Below are positions 9,501 to 17,567 of a DNA stretch of 64,000 nt, piece after piece. Source of the DNA: Actinomycetes bacterium (lineage in GTDB: Bacteria > Actinomycetota > Acidimicrobiia > Acidimicrobiales > Acidimicrobiaceae); the NCBI GenBank assembly GCA_021786375.1, contig JAJYNL010000106.1, positions 17,575 to 81,574 on the forward strand, given 5' to 3'. The notes below the pieces were generated by a model. The model searched no databases and was not told the origin of the DNA. It saw nothing but the letters and a program-made list of their open reading frames with translations. The first letter of the stretch is position 1; each line of letters begins with the position of its first letter. The position numbers and the translations under genes are program-made.

Positions 9501-9623
9501 CTTCCCGGCGCGCTGCAAACGCCTCCATCCGATGGTCCCTGGCGGGCTGGCCCGTGGTGCGTTAGCCTGAGCCTTGAGCGGCCAGTGCGGCCAGGCACTG
9601 CGATCTCGAGACTAGGAGTGGAA

Positions 9624-10130
9624 ATGAACCTGGGACAGTCCACCACCGGACGGCCGGATGCGGCCCAAACGCTCGTGGAGTCGGTCATGACCACCAAGGT
9701 GGTCGTGGTTCACCCCGGGGATCCGATCCAGGAAGCCGCCGAGAAGCTGGCCGAGCACGGCATCACCTCCGTCCCGGTCGTCGACGACGAATCGCATCTC
9801 AGGGGGATCCTCTCCGACGACGACCTCATCATCGAGGGAGCACGTCTGCACATACCCACGGTCTTCGGCCTCCTTGGCGACGTCGGCACCTGGCCACCTT
9901 CGGTGCTGCGCTTCGAGCGGGAATTGAAAGCCGCCTTCGCGTCCAAAGTTGAGGACGCCATGAGCAAGAAGGTGGTCAGCTGCTCACCCAAGGACACCGT
10001 GGAAGCGGCCGCCACCATCCTTCACGACAAGAAGTTGCGCATGCTCCCGGTTGTCGAGGACGAAAAGGTGGTCGGGGTTGTCACTCGGACAGACGTGATG
10101 CGCTTCCTCTTCCCCGGCAGCGGCGAATAG
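9624..10130 (+). CDS. CBS-domain pair protein
   Basis: A 168-residue protein made almost entirely of two CBS motifs. The first, around residues 20-70, has VMTTKVVVVHPGDPIQEAAEK and GITSVPVVDD followed by GILSDDDLI; the second, around residues 110-160, has AMSKKVVSCSPKDTVEAA, MLPVVEDEKVVGVVTRTDV. Such tandem pairs bind adenine nucleotides and serve as regulatory modules. The ATG at 9624 is preceded by AGGAGTGG. A 40-residue linker between the motifs (PTVFGLLGDVGTWPPS) is similar to that of other stand-alone bacterial CBS proteins. It is convergent with the ABC transporter pair, with 13 bases between the ends. The target process is unknown. Confidence 0.88.
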   Translation: MNLGQSTTGRPDAAQTLVESVMTTKVVVVHPGDPIQEAAEKLAEHGITSVPVVDDESHLRGILSDDDLIIEGARLHIPTVFGLLGDVGTWPPSVLRFERELKAAFASKVEDAMSKKVVSCSPKDTVEAAATILHDKKLRMLPVVEDEKVVGVVTRTDVMRFLFPGSGE

Positions 10131-10143
10131 CGCGAGGGCAGCT

Positions 10144-10881
10144 TCACTCACCCTTTCGCTGCAGAGTGAGGGCACCAAGCGCAAGTGCGACGGGTATGCA
10201 CGCAGCTACGACCACCAGGTCGGTCCAGATGGCGCCGGTTAGGGTAGTGGTATAGGCGACCCTGGAGACACCGTCCACCGCGTAGCTGAGCGGGAGGAAG
10301 TCCGACAACAGGCGTAGCGCAACAGCCATCTGGTCGCGCGGCACGAGCAGCCCGCACAGCAGGAATTGCGGCAGGACGAAGGCCGGCAAGAACTGGACCG
10401 CCTGGAACTCCGTCTTGGCAAAGGCGGAGAGAAAGAGTCCCAGGGCCATTCCCAGCCACGCATCGAGGAGCGCGAAGAGGACTACGAGCCAGATCGAGCC
10501 GTCAACCCTTAGCGAAAGGCCCCATAGTGAAACCCCCAGTACCACCGCCACCTGCGCCAGAGTCGCCGCGCCGAAGGCGAGCGCGTAGCCGCCAAGCAGA
10601 CTCCCTTTGCCTGCCGGACCGGCCATAAGCCTTTCCAGCGTGCCGCTAGAGCGCTCGCGGAGCATGGCCACCGAGGCGACTACGAACATGACCGTGAAGG
10701 GGAAGAGCGCCAGCAACATCGGGCCGACGCCTTCGAAGACCTGGGGCTGTTTGGTGAAGGCGTAGCGTACCAGCGTCATCAGCACGGAAGGCACCACCAG
10801 CAGCAGAGCCGAGGTGCGTCGGTCGTGAAGCAGCTGGAGCAGAACCCGCCGCGCCGTGGCGGCCACCGGGCCCGCCATCAC
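10144..10881 (-). CDS. ABC-2 type exporter permease
   Basis: A 245-residue integral membrane protein with about six hydrophobic segments. The ABC-2 permease signature is visible: RERSSGTLERLMAGP after the second helix, then a long hydrophobic block and the LPLSYAVDGVSRV segment near the C-terminus. Its start overlaps the stop of the upstream ATPase gene by four bases (ATGA), so the two are translated together and form a two-gene exporter. Possible cargo includes drugs, lipids or polysaccharide; nothing local points to one. Confidence 0.9.
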   Translation of the reverse strand: MMAGPVAATARRVLLQLLHDRRTSALLLVVPSVLMTLVRYAFTKQPQVFEGVGPMLLALFPFTVMFVVASVAMLRERSSGTLERLMAGPAGKGSLLGGYALAFGAATLAQVAVVLGVSLWGLSLRVDGSIWLVVLFALLDAWLGMALGLFLSAFAKTEFQAVQFLPAFVLPQFLLCGLLVPRDQMAVALRLLSDFLPLSYAVDGVSRVAYTTTLTGAIWTDLVVVAACIPVALALGALTLQRKGE

Positions 10882-11591
10882 ACCCGCCTCGTGCGAATCA
10901 CGGCCAAGAAGGCCGAATCCAGATCGGTGGTGCCGGTCTCCGCCTTCAAGGCCGAGGGGGCGGCGTCGGCCAACAGCCGTCCGTCACGAAGGAGGAGGAG
11001 ACGCTCGCAGCGCTCCGCCTCGTCCATCACGTGGCTGGAGACCACCAGAGCAGTACCCTGGGCGGCCAGGGTTGCGAAGAGCCTCCAGAGATCCTCGCGA
11101 AGCACCGGATCCAGACCCACGGTCGGCTCGTCCAGGAGCAGCACACTGGGGCTACCGAGCAGGGCGATCGCCAACGATACCCTTGCAACCTGGCCCCCCG
11201 ACAGGCGTTCGACGCACCGGGAAGCCTCTCCCCCCAGGGATACACGGTCAATGGCCTCCGACACTCCTGAGGCCCCCACGCCGATCATCGTTGCGAAGTA
11301 GGAGAGGTTCTCACGCACCGTGAGGTCCAGGTAGACAGCCGGCCGCTGGGGCTGATAGCCGACCAGGCCCCTTGCCATTCGGCTTCCGGCCTCGTAGCCG
11401 CCCACCTTGACCAGGCCACCAGCGTGCTTTTGTACACCGGCAATGCACCTCATGACGGTGCTCTTCCCCGATCCGCTCGGGCCGATCAGCCCGGTGAGGC
11501 TCCCGGAGGGAACGTCAAATCCGATCCCGTCGACCACCCGCTGGCCGCTACGATCCACCACAAGCCCGCCAACCTGGATCAAGTTGTCCAC
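10878..11591 (-). CDS. ABC transporter ATP-binding protein
   Basis: A 237-residue ABC ATPase. Walker A is GPSGSGKST (about residues 37-45), the Q-loop lies in YQPQRPAVY, the signature is LSGGQVARVSLAIALL, Walker B is VLLLDEPTVGLDP, and the switch histidine is in SSHVMDEA. Signature and order fit the family that partners ABC-2 permeases (DrrA/NodI-like). The gene is first in the exporter pair and overlaps the permease start by four bases. Energy coupling for export is the expected role. Confidence 0.93.
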   Translation of the reverse strand: MDNLIQVGGLVVDRSGQRVVDGIGFDVPSGSLTGLIGPSGSGKSTVMRCIAGVQKHAGGLVKVGGYEAGSRMARGLVGYQPQRPAVYLDLTVRENLSYFATMIGVGASGVSEAIDRVSLGGEASRCVERLSGGQVARVSLAIALLGSPSVLLLDEPTVGLDPVLREDLWRLFATLAAQGTALVVSSHVMDEAERCERLLLLRDGRLLADAAPSALKAETGTTDLDSAFLAVIRTRRV

Positions 11592-11634
11592 GTCGGGACT
11601 CTATCGCCCCTCCCGGATGCGCGCCAACTGTGGC

Positions 11635-12270
11635 TCAGGCGCTCTCCACGGCGATCCTGCGAATCTGGCCTGCGAGCAAGTGATTCAAGATGATGACAAA
11701 GCCCACCTGGAAAACGATCTCGCCCTGGAGCATGCAGGTGAGCATGTGATCCGGCAGCGACAGTGCGGCCAGCACCCCGCCACTGAACTCGATCACGAGG
11801 CCAAGCCACCCCAGGCGGTCTGCGAGCACCTTGAAGGCAAGGATGGCCCCGACCGCCATCTGCAGCCCAAAGACCGAGGCCCCGATGATCATGTGTGTCC
11901 AGTTGAAGAAGGTACCCGCCGTATACGGCGTCAGCAGCAGGGCGATCAGCCCTACCGCCAACACCTTGAGCGAGAGCGAGACTCCGGCCGGAGGTGACGC
12001 CGGATCGATGGACTTTGCCGAGCGATAGAGCAGGTAGGAAGTGGCGATGAAACCCAAGGCCAGAATCCACAGGGTGTCCAGATGCACGCCGTAGTAGCTG
12101 ACGCCGTAGGTGCTGGCGGCCTGGGAATACGAAACCCCCATGCAGGCGACCAGTGTCACAGCCATAGCCAGCTCGCCTCCTACGAGAAGGCGCAGCCCCT
12201 GTTCGTAGGCCGCGAGAGCGGGGCCGCCCTCGGTTATAGGCGATCCTTGAATGCGGAAGATCCCGAGCAT
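11635..12270 (-). CDS. Multi-pass membrane protein, unknown function
   Basis: A 211-residue protein with about six hydrophobic helices (approximately residues 30-55, 65-85, 100-120, 125-150, 155-175 and 180-200). I do not recognise a family. The start at 12270 (ATG CTC GGG) is chosen because a GGGAGGAG ribosome site lies just upstream; the frame extends a few codons further. The gene has its own promoter with a TATAAT box inside an imperfect palindrome (12297-12319), which suggests repressor control. It lies 43 bases upstream of the ABC ATPase start on the same strand, so co-transcription is possible. Confidence 0.75.
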   Translation of the reverse strand: MLGIFRIQGSPITEGGPALAAYEQGLRLLVGGELAMAVTLVACMGVSYSQAASTYGVSYYGVHLDTLWILALGFIATSYLLYRSAKSIDPASPPAGVSLSLKVLAVGLIALLLTPYTAGTFFNWTHMIIGASVFGLQMAVGAILAFKVLADRLGWLGLVIEFSGGVLAALSLPDHMLTCMLQGEIVFQVGFVIILNHLLAGQIRRIAVESA

Positions 12271-12296
12271 CGAGACTCCTCCCATCGCTCCGGATG

Positions 12297-12319
12297 ACTA
12301 CTTGCATTATACAACTAGT
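12297..12319 (-). promoter_or_regulatory. Promoter with TATAAT box embedded in a palindromic operator
   Basis: On the minus strand a perfect -10 hexamer TATAAT (12306-12311) is flanked by 8-base arms ACTAGTTG and CAAGTAGT, which are inverted repeats with one mismatch. It lies about 36 bases before the membrane-protein start codon. No good -35 is seen. A repressor bound to the arms would cover the -10, and the TTG-N7-CAA half-site arrangement recalls MarR-type operators. The regulator is not identified. Confidence 0.6.
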
Positions 12320-12350
12320 TTTACGAAGCGGAAATGGGAAGTGTGTCGCG

Positions 12351-13421
12351 CTACTCGCGAAACAGGTCGTCGAAAAGCTGCGGCGGCTGCAGTCCCAGGT
12401 GTTCGAAGGCCAATGGGCCTGCCACCCGGCCACGCCTGGTGCGCGCAATCAGCCCCGCCTGGATCAGGAATGGCTCGTAGACGTCCTCGATGGTCTCGGC
12501 CTCTTCGCCTACCGTGGCTGCGAGCGTGGTGATTCCGACCGGATTGCCGCGATAAGTCACGCACATAACCTCCAGAATCGCTCGGTCGAGCTTGTCGAGC
12601 CCGAGCGAATCAGCCCCGAAGAACTCCAGCGCGACTTCGGCCAGCTCCTCGGTCACCACACCGTCGGCATGTACCTCCACATAGTCCCTCACCCTGCGCA
12701 GCAGGCGGTTGGCGAGGCGTGGCGTCCCGCGGGATCTCCGAGCGATCTCCACGCTGGCCTCGTGAGCCACCTCCACCTCCAGAATCGCCGCCGAACGCCT
12801 CACTATGGCGGCCAGCTCATCCGGGTCGTAGTAGTCGAGGCGGGCGACGAATCCAAAGCGGTCGCGCAAGGGCCCTGTCAGCATTCCCGTCCGAGTCGTG
12901 GCCCCGATCAGGGTGAACCTGGGCAGGTCGATTCGGATCGATCGCGCCGTAGGCCCCTCACCGACCAATATGTCCAGCTTGAAATCCTCCATAGCCGAAT
13001 ACAGGACCTCCCCAGCAGTCTTGGACATCCGGTGGATCTCATCGATGAAGAGAACGTCCCCCTCGTTCAAGGAGTTGAGAATCGCCGCCAGATCCCCCCC
13101 TCGCACCAAGGTCGGCCCTGAAGTGACCCTGAAGCCGGCTCCCATCTCGTTGGCGACAATCTGCGCCAGCGACGTCTTGCCCAACCCCGGAGGACCCGCG
13201 AAAAGCAGGTGATCCACACTCTGTCCGCGACCCTGGGCAGCCTTGATCACCACCTCGAGGTGCGCCTTTATTTGGCTCTGGCCGATGAACTCGTCCAGCG
13301 TGCGGGGCCGGATCGCCGCCTCGATGGAAAGATCCGAAGGCAGGGCAAACGGGTTGGAGGCCTCCAATCGCGTCTCCTGGGCGGGGCTGTCCCCCGAGAG
13401 AATCTCGCGCCGCGGGCTCAT
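12351..13421 (-). CDS. ruvB: Holliday junction branch-migration helicase RuvB
   Basis: RuvB is the hexameric AAA+ motor that drives branch migration of Holliday junctions with RuvA. The 356-residue protein has IRPRTLDEFIGQ near the N-terminus, Walker A GPPGLGKT (residues 76-83), Walker B FIDEIHRM (about 126-133), sensor motif GATTRTG, and the C-terminal winged helix with VYEPFLIQAGLIARTRRGR. It overlaps the end of ruvA by four bases and closes the ruvC–ruvA–ruvB operon. The order is the conserved actinobacterial one. Confidence 0.97.
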   Translation of the reverse strand: MSPRREILSGDSPAQETRLEASNPFALPSDLSIEAAIRPRTLDEFIGQSQIKAHLEVVIKAAQGRGQSVDHLLFAGPPGLGKTSLAQIVANEMGAGFRVTSGPTLVRGGDLAAILNSLNEGDVLFIDEIHRMSKTAGEVLYSAMEDFKLDILVGEGPTARSIRIDLPRFTLIGATTRTGMLTGPLRDRFGFVARLDYYDPDELAAIVRRSAAILEVEVAHEASVEIARRSRGTPRLANRLLRRVRDYVEVHADGVVTEELAEVALEFFGADSLGLDKLDRAILEVMCVTYRGNPVGITTLAATVGEEAETIEDVYEPFLIQAGLIARTRRGRVAGPLAFEHLGLQPPQLFDDLFRE

Positions 13422-14014
13422 GAGCGCAGCTCCGCCAAAGCCGCCCTGACCGCCTGCGACACGTCCTGGCCAGGCTCCAAGGCGCTCATACCGCGCTTTA
13501 TCTCTCGGGCGTCGAAGCCGAGCGAGGCCAACGCCGCCTCGACTTCGCGTCTAACCGCCGCATCTCCTGAACTGCGCGGAAGACCACCCGCACCCACGGA
13601 CAGGGCGCGGATCGAGGATAACTTCGTGGAAAGTTCGACCAGGATTCGGATCGCGGTCTTTTCCCCGATTCCCGGTACCCGGGTCAACATGGCGACGTCA
13701 TTTGCCTCCACCGCCTCGACAAGCGAGTCGGCATCCATCATCGAGACGATCACCAGCGCGAGCGCCGGGCCAACCATACGCACTCCGATGAGTACTTCGA
13801 AGAGGTTGCGCTCGCCGAGGCTCTCGAAACCAAAGATGGAAATGGCGTCCTCGCGAACGACGGTGACGCAGAAGAGTTCGATCTGCTGGCCCTCTTTGGC
13901 CGTCATAGCGAGCGAAAGCGGGACCGATACCAGGTACCCCACGCCGCCCGCCTGAACGATCAAGGTTCGGGTTCCACCCGTTGCCCTGACCGTGCCGCTC
14001 AAAAGTGCAATCAC
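13418..14014 (-). CDS. ruvA: Holliday junction DNA-binding protein RuvA
   Basis: RuvA binds four-way junctions and loads RuvB. This 198-residue protein shows the N-terminal OB domain, the two helix-hairpin-helix segments (GVRMVGPALALVIVS and LTRVPGIGEKTAIRILVEL) and the C-terminal three-helix RuvB-binding domain (VEAALASLGFDAREI). It starts with GTG at 14014, with AGGAGT about ten bases upstream. It lies 12 bases after ruvC and overlaps ruvB. Confidence 0.95.
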   Translation of the reverse strand: MIALLSGTVRATGGTRTLIVQAGGVGYLVSVPLSLAMTAKEGQQIELFCVTVVREDAISIFGFESLGERNLFEVLIGVRMVGPALALVIVSMMDADSLVEAVEANDVAMLTRVPGIGEKTAIRILVELSTKLSSIRALSVGAGGLPRSSGDAAVRREVEAALASLGFDAREIKRGMSALEPGQDVSQAVRAALAELRS

Positions 14015-14026
14015 CAGCCGAGACTC

Positions 14027-14551
14027 CTAGTCAGCTTGCGGGAAAGGCTCGCGGGAAACCGCCCTCGCGCCTCCCCCACCCCGCATGTTAGCCAGGTGGC
14101 AAAGCGCGAGCGCCACCGCATCGGCCACGTCCGGGGGCTCAGGTGCGCTTGGAAGGTCACCGATCAGCTGAACCATCCGCTGCACCTGGAACTTGCTCGC
14201 CGCTCCGTGTCCCGCCACGGCCAGCTTCACCTCAGCGGCACTGTACTCCAGGACTGCGACACCACCTTGGTGGCATGCGAGATGCACCAGACCCACGACT
14301 TGCACCACGCCAAAGGCGGTCTTTGCGTTCTTGCGAAAAAGAATCCGCTCGACCACGGCGACGTCGGGACGGTAATCGGAGATGAGCAAGGTCATTTCAG
14401 AGAGGAATTCGGCAAGTCTCTCCCCCAGGGGCGCACTGGGAGCGGTCTGAATCAAGCCGGCCGAGACTATCCGGTCGCCCGCCCCCGGCCCGGTGTCGAC
14501 CACGCCGTATCCGCAGCGGGAGAGACCGGGGTCGATTCCCAGAACACGCAT
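14027..14551 (-). CDS. ruvC: Crossover junction endodeoxyribonuclease RuvC
   Basis: RuvC resolves Holliday junctions by symmetric nicking. The 174-residue protein starts with RVLGIDPGLSRCGYG, which contains the first catalytic aspartate; the catalytic glutamate is in VVERILF, and the two C-terminal acidic residues are in PPDVADAVALALCH. An AGGAGG site precedes the ATG and overlaps the stop region of the peroxiredoxin gene. It is first in the ruvCAB set. Confidence 0.96.
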   Translation of the reverse strand: MRVLGIDPGLSRCGYGVVDTGPGAGDRIVSAGLIQTAPSAPLGERLAEFLSEMTLLISDYRPDVAVVERILFRKNAKTAFGVVQVVGLVHLACHQGGVAVLEYSAAEVKLAVAGHGAASKFQVQRMVQLIGDLPSAPEPPDVADAVALALCHLANMRGGGGARAVSREPFPQAD

Positions 14552-14560
14552 GCGAGCCTC

Positions 14561-15025
14561 CTAGGAGGAAGCCGCTTCGGCGTCCCTGACCGCCTCGAGC
14601 AGGGTACTGGTCGGCAGGTAGGTCAACCCGGCGGTGGTCCGGTGGCAGAAAGTGACGACCCCTTGCCGATTGATCACAAATACGCTGCGCCGATAAAAGC
14701 CGAGCGGCCCCAGCACGCCGTATGCCGAACCCACCTTCTTGTCGATATCGGACAGAAGGGGGACCGAGAGCGACTGGCGCTCCGCGAACGAGCGATGCGT
14801 CTCCTGGTCCTGCGGGCTGATCCCCCACACCGTCGCCCCGAGTGAGGAAAAATCGGGCATTCCCTCGGAGTACGCCCTCAACTGCAGGGTGCAAACCGGG
14901 GAATGGTCCTCCGGATAGAAGGCAAGTACCAGAGCCCGCCCCAGTATCAGCTTGGGCGAATAGACCCCTTCCGGGAAGCCCTCGAGCTCGAAGTCAGGAG
15001 CGGGATCCCCGACGCCGAGAACCAC
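14561..15025 (-). CDS. Thioredoxin-fold peroxiredoxin (AhpC/TSA, BCP/AhpE-like)
   Basis: A 154-residue peroxiredoxin that reduces peroxides through a cysteine thiol. The peroxidatic cysteine is in YPEDHSPVCTLQLRAY (about residue 44). The serine at the fourth position before the usual P-x3-T/S-x2-C pattern is retained. There is no cysteine five residues further on as in classical BCP; the only other cysteine is in VTFCHRTT, so it may be a 1-Cys enzyme using mycothiol or a thioredoxin. The GTG start shares one base with the yebC stop (TAGTG), so translation is coupled to yebC. Confidence 0.88.
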   Translation of the reverse strand: MVLGVGDPAPDFELEGFPEGVYSPKLILGRALVLAFYPEDHSPVCTLQLRAYSEGMPDFSSLGATVWGISPQDQETHRSFAERQSLSVPLLSDIDKKVGSAYGVLGPLGFYRRSVFVINRQGVVTFCHRTTAGLTYLPTSTLLEAVRDAEAASS

Positions 15026-15774
15026 TAGGCCTCCACCATTTCGAGGATGGCGTCGGGTATGTCGAAGTTCGCGTAAACGTTTTGCACGTCGTCCATGTCC
15101 TCCAGCGCGTCCACAACCCTGAGCACCTTTCGCGCCTCGGCCTCGTCATTGAGCGGGATGATGGTGGAGGGCAACATCGTCAGCTCCGCCGAGGAGATCT
15201 TGTGTCCGGCCGCCTCGAGTGCCTCTCGCACCTCACCGAGCGAGGTCGCCGCGCAGGTCACCTGCCAACTGTCCCCCACGTCGCTCACATCCTCCGCCCC
15301 CGCGTCCGCTGCGGCGAGCATCAGCTCGTCCTCGTCGGCGCCACGATCAACCAGGACCACGCCCTTGCGCTCGAACTGCCAGGCCACAGCACCGGGCTCT
15401 GCCATGGAGCCGCCGTTCTTCGAGAAGGCGCTTCGCACGTCGGCGCCGGTCCGATTCCTGTTGTCCGTAAGGCACTCGACGATGATGGCGACCCCTGCGG
15501 CCGCGTAGCCTTCGTAGATGACCGGTTCGTAGCGAACGCCATCGAGTTCACCGGTTCCACGCTTGATGGCCCGCTCTATGGTGTCCACGGGCACGGAGGC
15601 GTCACGGGCCTTGTTGTACATGGTCCGGAGCGTGGCGTTGGAGGAGACATCTCCCCCACCCTCGCGCGCGGCAACCTCGACCTGCCTGATCAGCTTGGCG
15701 AAAAGCTTGCCGCGCGCCTTGTCCTGCGCGCCCTTCTTATGCTTAATGGTCGCCCATTTGGAGTGACCTGACAT
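15025..15774 (-). CDS. yebC: YebC/PmpR family protein
   Basis: A 249-residue YebC-family protein. The invariant N-terminus MSGHSKWATIKHKKGAQDKA is complete, followed by LFAKLIRQVEVAAREGGGD, GGSMAEPGAVAWQFERKG and the C-terminal LRVVDALEDMDDVQNVYANF. YebC proteins were described as transcription regulators and more recently as ribosome-associated factors that help translate difficult (for example proline-rich) sequences. Position between pdxT and ruvC matches mycobacteria. The peroxiredoxin start overlaps its stop. Confidence 0.95.
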   Translation of the reverse strand: MSGHSKWATIKHKKGAQDKARGKLFAKLIRQVEVAAREGGGDVSSNATLRTMYNKARDASVPVDTIERAIKRGTGELDGVRYEPVIYEGYAAAGVAIIVECLTDNRNRTGADVRSAFSKNGGSMAEPGAVAWQFERKGVVLVDRGADEDELMLAAADAGAEDVSDVGDSWQVTCAATSLGEVREALEAAGHKISSAELTMLPSTIIPLNDEAEARKVLRVVDALEDMDDVQNVYANFDIPDAILEMVEA

Positions 15775-15796
15775 CTATCCCACCTCGAGTGAACGT

Positions 15797-16405
15797 CTAG
15801 AAGCTCTCAAGGAACAGCTTATGCAATCGGTCGTCTCCGGTCACCTCGGGATGGAATGAGCTCACCAGTACGTTCTTCGAGCGGCATACCGCCGGTGCCT
15901 CCCGGGTACCTCCGTCGGGGAACTCGTACCTGACGCTCGCCAATACACTCACATCCGGGCCGACGCGGGTGACAACCGGAGCCCGGATGAACGCGACCGT
16001 CATAGGCCCACCCGAGACACCGTGCACCACCAGGTCCGCCTCGAACGAATTCACCTGCCGGCCAAACCCGTTGCGGCGCACGGTGATGTCTATTGCGCCT
16101 AGAGCCACCTGGTCGAAGCGTCCATCGATGATCTCGGATGCGAGAATGATCATCCCCGCACAGGTCCCGAAGAGCGCACCTCCACCCGCAGCGAACTCCG
16201 CCACCGGCTCGAGCAGGTCGGAGGAATGAAGCAGCAGCGAAATCGCTGTCGACTCGCCACCCGGGATGACCAGGTGGGTCACCCCCTTCAGCTCTGAGGG
16301 AAGCTTGACCAGCCGACTCTCCACACCCAAGCGCGCGAAGGAGTCGGCGTGCTCACGAAAATCGCCTTGGAGAGCGAGTATGCCGACGACGGGATCCTCG
16401 GGAAT
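15797..16405 (-). CDS. pdxT: PLP synthase glutaminase subunit PdxT, non-canonical start
   Basis: PdxT releases ammonia from glutamine for PdxS in pyridoxal phosphate synthesis. Visible are the N-terminal VVGILALQGDFREHA, IPGGEST, the nucleophile elbow GTCAGMIILASE, TVRRNGFGRQ, FIRAP and SSFHPEVTGD with the His-Glu pair. The frame is continuous with pdxS and begins right after its TAG stop. Between that stop (16409-16411) and the conserved beta strand the codons read AAA ATT CCC GAG GAT CCC GTC GTC GGC, so no ATG, GTG, TTG or CTG is available. The only near-canonical start is ATT at 16405, with GAGG about 11 bases upstream. The first standard start (TTG, 16330) would delete the QGD motif. The family call is firm; the start is inferred. 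Confidence 0.88.
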   Translation of the reverse strand: MPEDPVVGILALQGDFREHADSFARLGVESRLVKLPSELKGVTHLVIPGGESTAISLLLHSSDLLEPVAEFAAGGGALFGTCAGMIILASEIIDGRFDQVALGAIDITVRRNGFGRQVNSFEADLVVHGVSGGPMTVAFIRAPVVTRVGPDVSVLASVRYEFPDGGTREAPAVCRSKNVLVSSFHPEVTGDDRLHKLFLESF

Positions 16406-16408
16406 TTT

Positions 16409-17308
16409 CTACCAGCCTCGCTCGGCAAGGTGGACGTCGACCTTGTCCATCTCGATTCCCACCATCGGGACACCCAGGTTGCGCGAAACCTTGGCCAGGA
16501 TCGTCGCATCCTGGTAATGAGTCGTAGCCTCGACGATGGCACGCCCCCGCTTGGCGGGATCCCCGCTCTTGAAGATTCCCGAACCCACGAAGCAGGCTTC
16601 TGCTCCCAGCTGCATCACCAGAGCGGCATCGGCCGGTGTGGCAATACCGCCCGCACAGAAGAGCGGGACCGGTAACTTGCCGGCTTCGGCAATCTCGGCC
16701 ACCAGCTCGTAGGGAGCACGCAGCTCCTTGGCCCATCCGTGCAGCTCGGCCGAGTCGGCCTGGGTGATCTTCTTGATGTCACCCACGATCGAGCGAAGAT
16801 GCCGCACCGCCTCCACCACGTTTCCCGTCCCCGCCTCGCCCTTAGACCTGATCAGGGCAGCGCCCTCGGAGATGCGGCGAAGCGCCTCCCCCAGGTTGGT
16901 GGCGCCGCAGACAAAGGGAACGGAGAAGCGCCACTTGTCGATGTGGTATGCCTCGTCCGCCGGCGTGAGCACCTCGGACTCGTCGATGTAGTCCACCTGC
17001 AGGGCCTCGAGGATCTGCGCCTCGACGAAGTGGCCGATGCGGGCCTTGGCCATCACCGGGATCGACACGGCGGCCTGGATCTCCTCGATCAGGGCCGGGT
17101 CACTCATACGCGCCACGCCACCGTCACGGCGAATGTCGGCCGGCACGCGTTCGAGCGCCATAACCGCGACCGCACCCGCATCCTCGGCGATCTTTGCCTG
17201 GTCGGCGGTGACGACGTCCATGATGACGCCGCCTCGCAGCATCTCGGCGAGGCCACGCTTCACCCGCGCGGTCGCCTTTGTCACAGCGGAAGCAGTCTCC
17301 TCGGTCAT
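16409..17308 (-). CDS. pdxS: PLP synthase subunit PdxS
   Basis: PdxS builds pyridoxal 5'-phosphate from ribose 5-phosphate, glyceraldehyde 3-phosphate and PdxT-supplied ammonia. The 299-residue TIM barrel contains [31 protein letters not shown], the catalytic lysine in [43 protein letters not shown] and [17 protein letters not shown]. It ends with the typical LAERGW. The start is the ATG at 17308, preceded by AAAGGGTG; the longer frame to 17365 is not conserved. pdxT follows in the same frame after one TAG codon. Confidence 0.97.
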   Translation of the reverse strand: MTEETASAVTKATARVKRGLAEMLRGGVIMDVVTADQAKIAEDAGAVAVMALERVPADIRRDGGVARMSDPALIEEIQAAVSIPVMAKARIGHFVEAQILEALQVDYIDESEVLTPADEAYHIDKWRFSVPFVCGATNLGEALRRISEGAALIRSKGEAGTGNVVEAVRHLRSIVGDIKKITQADSAELHGWAKELRAPYELVAEIAEAGKLPVPLFCAGGIATPADAALVMQLGAEACFVGSGIFKSGDPAKRGRAIVEATTHYQDATILAKVSRNLGVPMVGIEMDKVDVHLAERGW

Positions 17309-17398
17309 CTCAGACACCCTTTCGACGGTCTTGGCAGGATGGGCGGCTCGCGAACGGCCACCCACGCGCCATACAGTCTAAGGCCTGCCGCAGCATTT

Positions 17399-17416
17399 CG
17401 GTGGGTCGGCCCACCG
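17399..17416. promoter_or_regulatory. Perfect hairpin upstream of pdxS
   Basis: In the 259-base gap between pdxS and the DUF3048 gene lies a perfect 7-base inverted repeat, CGGTGGG-TCGG-CCCACCG, about 90 bases before the pdxS start. There is no T run on either side, so it is not a standard intrinsic terminator for the upstream lipoprotein gene. It could be an operator for pdxST or a transcript-end hairpin. No regulator can be assigned. Confidence 0.4.
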
Positions 17417-17567
17417 TAGCCGGGCGATACCGATTCCACTGTCTCAGCACGCCCTATCAACCTAATCCGTCTATCGAGGACCTCCTCGAAACGGAATCAG
17501 CTGATGAAACCGCGCCCAGCGGAGACCCCGCCCTCCGCCGCGGGAGCTGCGGGAGCCATCGACGGCG

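Noticed and set aside
11579..12448. 289-codon minus-strand frame over the membrane-protein gene
   Set aside because: Competes with a well-supported hydrophobic gene with its own GGGAGGAG site; no motif in translation.
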